A DNA stretch of 15,183 nucleotides from GCA-003244245 sp036494005 (GCA_036494005.1 DASXOV010000150.1:1-15183), one strand, 5' to 3'; shown: positions 7,048 to 14,346, counted from the stretch's first letter. The notes: generated by a model from the sequence alone, not told the origin. Numbers and translations are program-made.

Positions 7048-9125
7048 GACCCCCCCTGCGGGGGACGGACCGGGACGTCACCGGCCGTCGGCGACGAGTT
7101 CTCCCTGCGCTCCACCCAGCCGGTGACGGCGGCGACGGCATCCTCCACCGGCACGCCGTTGAGCTGGGAGCCGTCCCGGAACCGGAAGGACACCGCGCCG
7201 GACTCGACGTCCTGGCTCCCCGCCAGCAGCATGAACGGCACCTTCTGGGTGGTGTGGGTACGGATCTTCTTCTGCATCCGCTCGTCGGAGGCGTCCACCT
7301 CCACCCGGATGCCCCTGGTCCGCAACGCCTTGGCGACCTGCTGCAGATGGGTGACGTGCTCGTCGGCGATCGGGATACCCACCACCTGCACGGGCGCCAG
7401 CCAGGCGGGGAACGCACCCGCGTAGTGCTCGAGGAGCACCCCGAAGAACCGTTCGATCGAGCCGAACAGCGCCCGGTGGATCTTGATCGGCCGCTGCCGC
7501 GAGCCGTCTGCCGCGGTGTATTCCAGCCCGAACCGCTCCGGCAGGTGGTAGTCGAGCTGGATGGTGGACAGCTGCCAGGTCCGGCCGAGCGCGTCCTTGG
7601 CCTGCACTGAGATCTTCGGGCCGTAGAACGCAGCGCCGCCCGGATCGTGCACCAGCTGTAGCCCGCTGGACTCGGCCGCCTCCCGCAGCGCGTCGGTGGC
7701 GCGCTCCCAGCTCTCCAGCGATCCGACGCTCTTCTCCTCGTCCCGGGTGGACAGTTCGAGGTAGAAGTCATCAAGGCCGTAGTCCCGCAGCAGGTCGAGC
7801 ACGAAGGTCAGCAGCGACTTCAGTTCGTCCTGGAGCTGCTCGGGCGTGCAGTAGATGTGCGCGTCGTCCTGGGTCATCCCGCGCACCCTGGTCAGGCCGT
7901 GCACCACGCCGGATTTCTCGTAGCGGTACACCGAGCCGAACTCGAACAGCCGCAGCGGCAGCTCCCGGTAGGACCGGCCGCGGGAGCGGTAGATCAGGTT
8001 GTGGAACGGGCAGTTCATCGGCTTGAGGTAGTAGTCCTGCCCCGGCTTGCGCACGGTGACTTCCCCGCCGTCACCAGTCTGCAGCTCCTCGTCGAGGTGC
8101 ATGGGCGGGAACATGCCGTCGGCGTACCAGTCCAGGTGCCCGGACACCTCGAAGAGTTTGCTCTTGGTGATGTGCGGCGAGTTGACGAACTCGTAGCCCG
8201 CCTCCTCGTGGCGGCGCCGCGAATAGTCCTCCATCACCCGGCGCACCGTGCCGCCCTTGGGGTGGAACACCGCCAGTCCGGAGCCGATCTCGTCGGGAAA
8301 GCTGAACAGGTCGAGTTCGGCACCGAGGCGCCGGTGGTCGCGGCGCTCGGCCTCGGCCAGCAGCTCCAGATGCCGGTCCAGCGCCTCCTGCGATTCCCAC
8401 GCGGTGCCGTAGATGCGCTGCAACTGCGGGTTCTTCTCACTCCCGCGCCAGTACGCCGCGGCGGTACGCATGAGGCGGAACGCCGGGATGTGGCGGGTGG
8501 TCGGTACGTGCGGGCCCCGGCACAGATCACCCCAGACGGTCTCGCCGGTGTGCGGGTGCACGTTGTCGTACACCGTTAGCTCCCCCGTGCCCAGCTCCAT
8601 GACCTCGGAGGGATCCACACTGCCCTTGAGGTTCACCAGCTCGAGTTTGTACGGCTCGTCGGCGAGCTCCGAGCGCGCCGCGGCCACCGACTCGACCACC
8701 CGCCGGGAGAAGCGCTGCCCGGACTTGATGATCTTCTTCATGGTCTTCTCCAGCACCACGAGATCATCAGCGGTGAACGGGCGCTCGACGTCGAAGTCGT
8801 AGTAGAAGCCGTCGGTGACCGGGGGGCCGATGCCGAGCCTGGCCTCGGGGAAGTGTTGTTGGACGGCTTGCGCGAGCACGTGGGCAGCGGAGTGCCGGAT
8901 GACGCTGCGGCCGTCCTGGCTGCTCGCGGGCACCCCGTCCACATCGGTGTCGGCTTCAGGAACCCAGGCCAGGTCACGCAGTCTGCCCTGGGCGTCCCGC
9001 GCGACGACGATGGCGTCGGGTCCGCTCGTGATGGCCCCGGCGTCGCGCAGCGCCTGCCCCGCGGTGGTCCCCGCCGGTACCGTCACGCGCGCGGCGGACC
9101 GGACGGGCTGGGGCGACGCAGACAC
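7044..9125 (-). CDS. thrS: Threonyl-tRNA synthetase
   Basis: Charges tRNA-Thr with threonine in the cytoplasm; class IIa synthetase of 693 residues, normal for full-length ThrRS. Domain order: TGS (about 10-65), N2 editing domain with RHSAAHVLAQ (His78, His82) and DLCRGPHV (Cys202, His206), catalytic core from about 260 to 570, anticodon-binding domain from about 575. The zinc ligands are Cys372 (MNCPFH), His423 (DDAHIY) and His550 (IKIHRALFGS). Motif 2 is RLFEFGSVYRYE (392-403). Editing and synthesis centres are both complete, so it should clear Ser-tRNA-Thr. The start is GTG at 9125 with SD GAGGAG (9131-9136) 5 nt upstream. First gene of the operon, coupled to the HIT gene by a 4-nt overlap. 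No threonine-specific T-box is recognisable in the leader. Confidence 0.98.
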   Translation of the reverse strand: MSASPQPVRSAARVTVPAGTTAGQALRDAGAITSGPDAIVVARDAQGRLRDLAWVPEADTDVDGVPASSQDGRSVIRHSAAHVLAQAVQQHFPEARLGIGPPVTDGFYYDFDVERPFTADDLVVLEKTMKKIIKSGQRFSRRVVESVAAARSELADEPYKLELVNLKGSVDPSEVMELGTGELTVYDNVHPHTGETVWGDLCRGPHVPTTRHIPAFRLMRTAAAYWRGSEKNPQLQRIYGTAWESQEALDRHLELLAEAERRDHRRLGAELDLFSFPDEIGSGLAVFHPKGGTVRRVMEDYSRRRHEEAGYEFVNSPHITKSKLFEVSGHLDWYADGMFPPMHLDEELQTGDGGEVTVRKPGQDYYLKPMNCPFHNLIYRSRGRSYRELPLRLFEFGSVYRYEKSGVVHGLTRVRGMTQDDAHIYCTPEQLQDELKSLLTFVLDLLRDYGLDDFYLELSTRDEEKSVGSLESWERATDALREAAESSGLQLVHDPGGAAFYGPKISVQAKDALGRTWQLSTIQLDYHLPERFGLEYTAADGSRQRPIKIHRALFGSIERFFGVLLEHYAGAFPAWLAPVQVVGIPIADEHVTHLQQVAKALRTRGIRVEVDASDERMQKKIRTHTTQKVPFMLLAGSQDVESGAVSFRFRDGSQLNGVPVEDAVAAVTGWVERRENSSPTAGDVPVRPPQGGS

Positions 9126-9148
9126 GAGAACTCCTCGACGGTGGGGCG

Positions 9149-9165
9149 ATCAGGTAAGACCTGAT
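9149..9165. promoter_or_regulatory. Operator-like dyad ATCAGGT-N3-ACCTGAT before thrS
   Basis: A perfect 7-bp inverted repeat (ATCAGGTAAGACCTGAT) lies 12 nt upstream of the thrS SD. The GT-N3-AC core resembles operators of the FadR branch of GntR regulators. A possible -10 hexamer TAACAT, read on the minus strand, is at 9164-9169, so the dyad could overlap a start site. In RNA the same bases form a 7-bp hairpin next to the SD. Which of these is real, if any, cannot be told from sequence alone. Confidence 0.45.
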
Positions 9166-9191
9166 GTTATCGAGCGACATGGGCAGGTCTC

Positions 9192-9227
9192 CTGCGGGTT
9201 ACGTCGACTCAAGGGCTTCGCCCGCAG
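9192..9227 (-). other. Potential RNA hairpin in the thrS leader with an exclusive alternative fold
   Basis: CTGCGGG (9192-9198) and CCCGCAG (9221-9227) form a perfect 7-bp stem. Within it, GGGC (9213-9216) and GCCC (9220-9223) form a tight hairpin that uses three of the same bases, so the two structures exclude each other. On the minus strand GGAGAC occurs on both sides of the large stem, and the copy on the thrS side would be the SD of the out-of-frame ORF starting at 9180. A regulatory leader is possible; no known riboswitch class is recognised. Confidence 0.3.
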
Positions 9228-9304
9228 TCTCCACCGGCTACCCTGTGATTGGACCCACAACCCGGTTCTCCTGTCCGTGCGCCGGGTCTGGATGTCTGTT
9301 TGGA

Positions 9305-9334
9305 TTTCTAACGACGAGGGAACTCAGTGCGCAA
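9305..9334 (-). promoter_or_regulatory. Candidate upstream promoter for the thrS operon
   Basis: On the minus strand, TTGCGC (9329-9334) and TAGAAA (9305-9310) are spaced 18 nt and match the -35 and -10 consensus partially. Use of this site would give a leader of about 170 nt including the hairpin region. The match is weak, and an alternative -10 closer to the gene exists at 9164-9169. Confidence 0.25.
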
Positions 9335-9413
9335 CGGTGCCTACACCGAGCAAGAGCGTCGTCCTGGCGCCCGCCCTGTTGACCTCGGCTCGGGACGACC
9401 CTCAGGGCTGTAG
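9327..9413 (+). CDS. Possible 28-codon upstream ORF
   Basis: GTG at 9327 opens 28 codons ending in TAG at 9411, encoding a peptide that begins VRNGAYTEQERRPG. GAGGGA (9315-9320) lies 6 nt upstream, a good SD. It sits 56 nt before the ATG of the 76-residue gene on the same strand and could be a leader peptide or a chance ORF. No homologue is recognised. Confidence 0.22.
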   Translation: MRNGAYTEQERRPGARPVDLGSGRPSGL

Positions 9414-9469
9414 TCCGCCGCCCGCTGCGAGCGCGACGCCGCAGTGCACGAGTCCCGGGAGGTCCTCCG

Positions 9470-9700
9470 ATGTGGTTCATACCCGACGTCAGCCTGGAGG
9501 CAGCCGCCTCGGCCAAGCCGCCACTGGCCACGCTGGCCCAGACGAAGATCCGTTCGGATCACCTGAACAGCAGCGAACGCGACATCATCGCCGACCTGTT
9601 CACCATCCTGGAGAGCCTCGTGTTGCGCGACGAACTCCCGGCCGAGGCGCGGGGCATCTACGACCAAGCCGTCCTCATGCTGGCCCAACGCTATGAATAA
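9470..9700 (+). CDS. Small uncharacterised protein, 76 residues
   Basis: I do not recognise a family. The protein begins MWFIPDVSLE, has no signal peptide, membrane segment or Cys, and is predicted mainly helical. The stretch from about 27 to 74 is acidic and amphipathic (SSERDIIADLFTILESLVLR and AEARGIYDQAVLMLAQRYE), suggesting a small helical bundle or a protein-protein adaptor. GGGAGG (9457-9462) is 7 nt before the ATG, one of the clearest SDs in the window, which together with natural-looking composition argues for a real gene. It is transcribed away from thrS, and its last 26 bp overlap the 3' end of the oppositely oriented heptad-repeat gene. The function is unknown. Confidence 0.68.
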   Translation: MWFIPDVSLEAAASAKPPLATLAQTKIRSDHLNSSERDIIADLFTILESLVLRDELPAEARGIYDQAVLMLAQRYE

Positions 9701-10436
9701 CGGGCGGAATAGCGGGCGCCAGCACCTTCCCGACCGGCGCGGTCACCTGGTTCACGGGTGCGGCAACGTGCTCGACGAGTGAGGCGACCGGAGCCACCAC
9801 CTGATCCGCCGGGGTGAGGACTTGATCCACCGGGGCGATCACCTGGTCCACGGTAGTGGCCACCGGACCCGGAGCCGGTGCTGTGAGCGCACGCCCGAGC
9901 GGACCACCGGTCTGAGGTGCCTGGTCATGCTCGGTGCCCGCTGGGGCCAGGCTTGCGTGCCCGCCCGACTCGACGGGCGCCACGGAGGGCATATGCACCG
10001 CCAGCGGAGCGTTGCGGCGCACCGGCTGAGCCGGAATGGCGGTTCCGGTGAACGCCTGGGCCGTGGTGGTGACCGGAGCGACGGCCGTCTCTCGGGCGAG
10101 TGCGAGCGACGGCGCCGGCTCTCCGCCGGAACCACCTCCTGGGCCGACGTTGACGGCTCCGGGGTGGTCGCTCTCCGGATGACCGGACGTGCTGTCGGCC
10201 GCCTGCACCGCCACCGCCAGGACCGAACCGCAGGCCAGCAGGGTTCCCGCTGCCAGGCCACGTACCCGGTCGGTCAGCGGCCGTCCGTCGGCGGCCGATA
10301 TCGCCGACGTGGGATGGCTACCGGACGACAGGGGATCCCCGACCCGATCGGCCTCGTTCCCGGCAGCCTTCACCCAGGCGATCAACGCAGCGGCGGAAGG
10401 CCCCGACCCCGACTTCCTACGACGGCGCGCGGTCAT
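9675..10436 (-). CDS. Membrane-anchored Ala/Pro/Val-rich protein with heptad repeats
   Basis: 253 residues, no recognised family. The N-terminus is basic (RRRRK at 4-8) and probably cytoplasmic; a hydrophobic stretch (about 59-79, LAAGTLLACGSVLAVAVQA) could be a signal anchor or a late signal peptide with a site after VQA. The rest is low-complexity Ala/Pro/Gly, expected to be exported. Residues 196-241 contain six heptads: VDQVIAP, VDQVLTP, ADQVVAP, then a four-residue insert, VEHVAAP, VNQVTAP, VGKVLAP. Such V-x-x-V-x-x-P arrays occur in exported proteins of filamentous actinobacteria with unknown roles, perhaps wall-spanning stalks. The ATG at 10436 gives a complete gene, though the SD is weak (GAGTGA). 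Coding is supported by the regular protein-level repeats. Confidence 0.72.
   Translation of the reverse strand: MTARRRRKSGSGPSAAALIAWVKAAGNEADRVGDPLSSGSHPTSAISAADGRPLTDRVRGLAAGTLLACGSVLAVAVQAADSTSGHPESDHPGAVNVGPGGGSGGEPAPSLALARETAVAPVTTTAQAFTGTAIPAQPVRRNAPLAVHMPSVAPVESGGHASLAPAGTEHDQAPQTGGPLGRALTAPAPGPVATTVDQVIAPVDQVLTPADQVVAPVASLVEHVAAPVNQVTAPVGKVLAPAIPPVIHSVGPA
9713..9850 (-). repeat. Degenerate 21-bp repeats encoding the heptad array
   Basis: Six imperfect 21-bp units in the 3' half of the heptad-repeat gene encode V/A-D/N-Q-V-x-x-P units. Conservation is greater at protein level than at DNA level, since codons vary, suggesting selection for the heptad pattern after old duplications. A 12-bp insert lies between units three and four. 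Confidence 0.7.
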
Positions 10437-10481
10437 AGTGCGTCACTCAAGGGTCTCCTCGACTGGGGCAGGCCGGACGGC

Positions 10482-10495
10482 CGGTAAGGTTACCG
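10482..10495. promoter_or_regulatory. Inverted repeat CGGTAA-GG-TTACCG in the divergent region
   Basis: A perfect 6-bp dyad with a 2-nt centre lies in the 210-nt gap between the heptad-repeat gene (start 10436, minus) and the CYTH-CHAD gene (start 10647, plus). It is 46 nt upstream of the former, where an operator or -10 region would be. The rest of the gap holds nothing I recognise apart from an 8-bp palindrome CTCCGGAG (10527-10534). Confidence 0.3.
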
Positions 10496-10646
10496 CTTTC
10501 CTGGCCCCATCCCAGGTTAATCACCCCTCCGGAGCAACATCGGTTGATTGTCACCAGCGCTGCCCGGTGTCCGTGACGGCCTTGCGAAGATACGGGAGAA
10601 ACGCCGCCCGTTCGCGCGCGACCTGGCCCTGAGGTACTGATGAACC

Positions 10647-12179
10647 ATGGGCCACTACTCCGAGATCGAGCGCAAGTTCGACGTCGACGATGACATCCCC
10701 TTGCCGGACCTGCGCGGTGTCGACGCGGTCGCGACGGTCACGGATCCGGCTGAAACCGCGCTGGAGGCCACCTACTTCGACACCTCGGACCTGCGGTTGG
10801 CGACGCACCACGTCACGCTGCGTCGTCGAACCGGAGGCGCGGACGAAGGCTGGCATCTCAAACTCCCAGCTGGTGGCGAAGAGCGGACGGAGATCAGGCT
10901 GCCGCTGGATCGCGCCACACGTTCGGTACCCAAGGCCCTGGTCAAGGAGATACGGGGGCTGACCCGAGGGCGGGAGCTCATCCCGGTGGCGATCCTGCGA
11001 ACCATCCGGCTGGAGCGCCGCCTCGTCGACGCGGAGGGCAACGACCTGGCCATCGTCGCCGACGACACGGTGCACGCAGAACGACTAGGCAGGAGCCGGA
11101 ACAACGGCACGGCCGGATCCGCCGGGTGGCGCGAGGTCGAGGTCGAACTCGACAACGGAGATCGGCCGTTGCTGGACGCGGTGAGCGCCGCACTGGAGTC
11201 TGTGGGATTCACCCGGTCCGCATCCGGGTCGAAGCTGCAACGCACCTTGGGCGATCTGGTTCCCGGCAAAGCCGTGTCGCACGGCCTGACCCGGAAGTCA
11301 ACGGCCGGCGAGGTCGCGCGCGTCCACCTGCGGCAGCAGGTCGAGGAGCTGGTCGCACGCGATCGCGGTGCCCGTGCCGACACGCCCGATGCGGTGCACA
11401 AGATGCGCGTGGCAACCCGACGTCTGCGCAGCGCGCTGTCGACCTACCGGCCGCTGCTGGACCGGACCCGCACCGATCCCCTCCGTGACGAGCTGCGCTG
11501 GCTCGCCGACGCCCTCGGCGAACCCCGCGACGCCGAGGTGATGTGGGCCCGGTTACGCGAGCTGGCCGAGTCGCAGCCCGGCGACCTCCTGCTCGGACCG
11601 GTGCTGCGCCGCATCGACCTCGACATGGGCCAGCGACACCGCGCCGCCCACGGTCGCCTCCTGGAGACCCTTGACGACGAGCGGTACCGGCGGCTGCTCG
11701 TCGCTCTCGACGAACTGGTGGCCGAACCGCCGTTCACCGGCGTCGCCCAGCGCCGCGCTCACCGGGCATTGCCCAGGCTGGTCGCTCGCGCGGCGGCGCG
11801 CGTCGACCGCGCCGCCCGAGCCGCCCGAGCCGCACCCACCGCGGAGGCGCGCCGGCAGCGGCTGCACGAGGTGCGCAAGGCAGCCAAGCGGGCCCGCTAC
11901 GGTGCCGAGTCGGTCGCGGCGGTGTTCGGCAAGCCCGCGACGCGGCTCGCCAAGCGCATGGAGCACCTGCAGGAGGTGCTCGGCGAGCATCAGGACAGCG
12001 TCGTCTCCCGCACGGTCCTCCGGGCACTCGGTGTCACCGCGCACCTCGCCGGGGAGAACGGGTTCAGCTTCGGGCTGCTGTACGGGATCGAGCAGTGCCG
12101 GGGCGAGGCGGCACAGCGGGCCTACCAGTCCGCGCTCCGCAGGGCGTCGACCAAGCGGGTACGGCGCTGGACCCGTTGA
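10647..12179 (+). CDS. CYTH and CHAD domain protein
   Basis: 510 residues. The N-terminal CYTH domain (about 1-205) begins with the ExExK signature EIERKF (Glu6, Glu8, Lys10) and has YFDTSDLRLA (43-52), ITLRRR-type VTLRRRTGG (56-64), WHLKLP (69-74) and the acidic WREVEVELD (161-169), all lining the triphosphate tunnel. The CHAD domain (about 222-505) has the conserved His helix VHKMRVATRRLRSAL (250-264) and a second copy LHEVRKAAKRARYGAE near 407-422. CYTH enzymes hydrolyse inorganic triphosphate; CHAD binds polyphosphate, so the protein probably acts in polyphosphate metabolism. All catalytic-type acidic and basic residues appear to be present. The ATG at 10647 sets the ExExK motif at its usual place; a GAGG lies 12 nt upstream. 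It is a single gene, ending 17 nt from a convergent peptidase gene. Confidence 0.94.
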   Translation: MGHYSEIERKFDVDDDIPLPDLRGVDAVATVTDPAETALEATYFDTSDLRLATHHVTLRRRTGGADEGWHLKLPAGGEERTEIRLPLDRATRSVPKALVKEIRGLTRGRELIPVAILRTIRLERRLVDAEGNDLAIVADDTVHAERLGRSRNNGTAGSAGWREVEVELDNGDRPLLDAVSAALESVGFTRSASGSKLQRTLGDLVPGKAVSHGLTRKSTAGEVARVHLRQQVEELVARDRGARADTPDAVHKMRVATRRLRSALSTYRPLLDRTRTDPLRDELRWLADALGEPRDAEVMWARLRELAESQPGDLLLGPVLRRIDLDMGQRHRAAHGRLLETLDDERYRRLLVALDELVAEPPFTGVAQRRAHRALPRLVARAAARVDRAARAARAAPTAEARRQRLHEVRKAAKRARYGAESVAAVFGKPATRLAKRMEHLQEVLGEHQDSVVSRTVLRALGVTAHLAGENGFSFGLLYGIEQCRGEAAQRAYQSALRRASTKRVRRWTR

Positions 12180-12196
12180 CCGGCATCGGCATCGGC

Positions 12197-14263
12197 TCAG
12201 CGCAGCAGATCCGGAATCTGGAAATCCTTGCCGAGCACGTGGTGCGCCAGGAACGCCGTGACGGTCTCGTACCAGATGACGACGTGCTGCGGCCGGAGGA
12301 TCCAGTGGTTCTCGTCGGGGAAATAAAGGAACTTGTGTGGCTGGTGGTCGGGGTCCTGCTGGCGCGAGAGCAGATCCCACCACAGCCGCAGCGCCTCGCC
12401 GATCGGCACCCGGTAGTCCTTGTCGCCGTGGATCACCAGCATCGGGGTGGTGATCGTGTCGGCGTGGACATGCGGGCTGTTCGCAATCGTCATCTCGGCG
12501 GTCATCTCGCGTACCCAATAGAACGCCTCGTCGGTGGTGCGACTGAACTGGTCGAGGGCCCAGGCGCTCGCGTGCGTGACGATCGCGGCGAACCGGTCGG
12601 TGTGGCCGGCCAGCCAGTTGGCCATGTACCCGCCGAATGAGCCGCCCATCGCGGCCATGCGCGACCCGTCGACCTCGGGCAGCGCCGCCGCAGCGTCGGT
12701 GATCGCCAGGACGTCGGTGTAGGGCGCGGCGCCCCACGCGCCCCAGCCGCGGTCGATGAACGCCTGCCCGTAGCCGGTCGACAGGGCCGGGTCGGGCAGC
12801 AGCACCGCGTACCCGCGGGCGGCCATCAGCCACGGGTTCCAGCGCCAGTGCCAGGTGTTCCAGCTGAACATCGGCCCGCCGTGGATCCACAACAACAGCG
12901 GCGCCGGCTCCTCGGCGGCGTTGGCGGGCAACACGAGCCAGGCGCGTAGCGAGCTGCCGTCCGCTGCGGTCGTTGCCACCTCGGTGAGGGTGCCGGGCAG
13001 CGCGGGGACCGGCGTGGGTCCCGGCAGCAGGGTGGGCAGCTGGTCGGCGGCGTGCGCGTCCAGCCGGACCGGGACCGGCGGGCTGTCCAGGGCGGCACGC
13101 AGCGCGTAGACGTCTCGGCCGTCCGGGGAGATCTGCGGGTCGGTGTAGGCGCCGTCGTCACCGGTCAGCCGGGTCACGTCACCGTCGGGAACGGTGATCC
13201 GGAACAGTGGGGAGCGTCCGTGCTCGTCGGCAACCACGATCAGGGCACCGGCGTCCGGGGTCCACTGCAGGTCGGCTGGCCAGCGATCCCACCCGGCCGC
13301 AGGCGCGACCGGTTCGCCACCGGCCAGCGGCAGGACGACCAGCTCGGCGCACGGGGCCTCGGTGGGTGTGGAGCGGCGCCATCGGGTCGCCGCCACCCTG
13401 CGCCCATCCGGGCTGATCCGGGCACCGCTGAACTCGTAATCGGGGTGGGCGGCCAGGGTCCGGCGGTCACCACTCGGCACGTCGATCGCAACCAGCGTGC
13501 GACGTGCCGAGCCGCCCGGTTCGGCGACCCACCAGGTCACGACGACTGTCGTTCCATCGGGGCTGATGTCGGCGGAGGTCTCCTGCAACGCGGCACCGGG
13601 CGCGGGAGTGAGATCCGTCCACTCGGCGGCGCCCGCACCGTCCGGCAGAGCGGCGGCGAGCAACCGAGGCTGGTCCGGCCCGATGTCGTGGTCCCAGAAC
13701 CGCGTCGGGTAGCCGGTGTGCAGGATCGCCGAGACCTTGTTGTCCTTACGCGCTCGACGACGGTGCTCGTCGTCCTCGGCGGTGGCGGCACCGGGCAGGG
13801 TCATCGACGTGATCAGCACCGTCCCGGCCCCGGGTGCCACCGAGGCGGCCCTTACTCCTCCCGGGCGGGTACCGATGACCCGAGCCTCGCCGCCATCGGC
13901 AGGTAGCCGCCAGAGCGCGGGAGGGGCCGGGTCCTTCGGCTCGTCCGCCGGCTCATCCGGGTCGGGCCGGGCGGAGACGAACAACAGGTCGCCGTCCGGG
14001 GCGAACACCGGGTGCTCTTCGCCCGTGGCACTGCGGGTCAGGCGCCGGGCGGGCCGAACCCCCGCCGGGTCGACCTCCCACAGCGCCGTGACGTAGCTGG
14101 TGCGGTCGGCGGCCGGTGTCGAGACGGACGTCACCAGCCGAGATCCGTCCGGCGCCAGGGCCAGACCGCTGACCCGGGGCAGCGAGACGTAGTCCTGCAG
14201 GTCCTGGAACGGGGTCTGCGGGGTGTCGGTGCTGGGGTGCTCGGTGGCATGGTTCGCTGTCAC
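12197..14263 (-). CDS. S9 family serine peptidase (acylaminoacyl-peptidase / prolyl-oligopeptidase type)
   Basis: 688 residues. The first 430 form a WD40/TolB-like beta-propeller, with repeated xxSPDGxx blades (ALAPDGS near 36, VFAPDGD 86, DISPDGT 232, RISPDGR 282, QISPDGR 377). The C-terminal alpha/beta hydrolase begins near 435, has oxyanion region LLLWIHGGP (456-464), nucleophile Ser542 in MGGSFGGYMANW, Asp616 in HGDKDYRVP and His653 in FPDENHWIL. It cleaves short peptides, probably in the cytoplasm, since no signal peptide is visible. The propeller gates access to the active site. The start is GTG at 14263, preceded by GGTGAGG; other in-frame starts are deeper. It is transcribed divergently from the CheB-like gene. 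Exact specificity (dipeptidyl, acylaminoacyl, prolyl) cannot be decided. Confidence 0.94.
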   Translation of the reverse strand: MTANHATEHPSTDTPQTPFQDLQDYVSLPRVSGLALAPDGSRLVTSVSTPAADRTSYVTALWEVDPAGVRPARRLTRSATGEEHPVFAPDGDLLFVSARPDPDEPADEPKDPAPPALWRLPADGGEARVIGTRPGGVRAASVAPGAGTVLITSMTLPGAATAEDDEHRRRARKDNKVSAILHTGYPTRFWDHDIGPDQPRLLAAALPDGAGAAEWTDLTPAPGAALQETSADISPDGTTVVVTWWVAEPGGSARRTLVAIDVPSGDRRTLAAHPDYEFSGARISPDGRRVAATRWRRSTPTEAPCAELVVLPLAGGEPVAPAAGWDRWPADLQWTPDAGALIVVADEHGRSPLFRITVPDGDVTRLTGDDGAYTDPQISPDGRDVYALRAALDSPPVPVRLDAHAADQLPTLLPGPTPVPALPGTLTEVATTAADGSSLRAWLVLPANAAEEPAPLLLWIHGGPMFSWNTWHWRWNPWLMAARGYAVLLPDPALSTGYGQAFIDRGWGAWGAAPYTDVLAITDAAAALPEVDGSRMAAMGGSFGGYMANWLAGHTDRFAAIVTHASAWALDQFSRTTDEAFYWVREMTAEMTIANSPHVHADTITTPMLVIHGDKDYRVPIGEALRLWWDLLSRQQDPDHQPHKFLYFPDENHWILRPQHVVIWYETVTAFLAHHVLGKDFQIPDLLR

Positions 14264-14318
14264 ACCCTCATAACTACCTCACCGTTTCCTGAGATGCCCA
14301 GCTCGCGGCGACTTGTCT

Positions 14319-14334
14319 GCGGTCGATCGACCGC
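14319..14334. promoter_or_regulatory. Perfect 16-bp palindrome in the divergent promoter
   Basis: GCGGTCGATCGACCGC reads identically on both strands. It lies 56 nt upstream of the S9 peptidase start and 85 nt upstream of the CheB-like start. The position and symmetry suit a dimeric repressor acting on one or both genes; I do not recognise the regulator family. Confidence 0.45.
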
Positions 14335-14346
14335 GCGATGACGCAG

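Noticed and set aside
9126..9334. T-box riboswitch for thrS
   Set aside because: No TGGNACC T-box sequence or recognisable stem I was found in the minus-strand leader.
12180..12196. Terminator between the CYTH-CHAD and peptidase genes
   Set aside because: The 17-nt gap has only a short GGCATC direct repeat and no stem-loop.
11553..12890. Minus-strand ORF of 445 codons over the CYTH-CHAD and peptidase genes
   Set aside because: It crosses the ends of two clearly conserved genes in another frame and shows no family signature.
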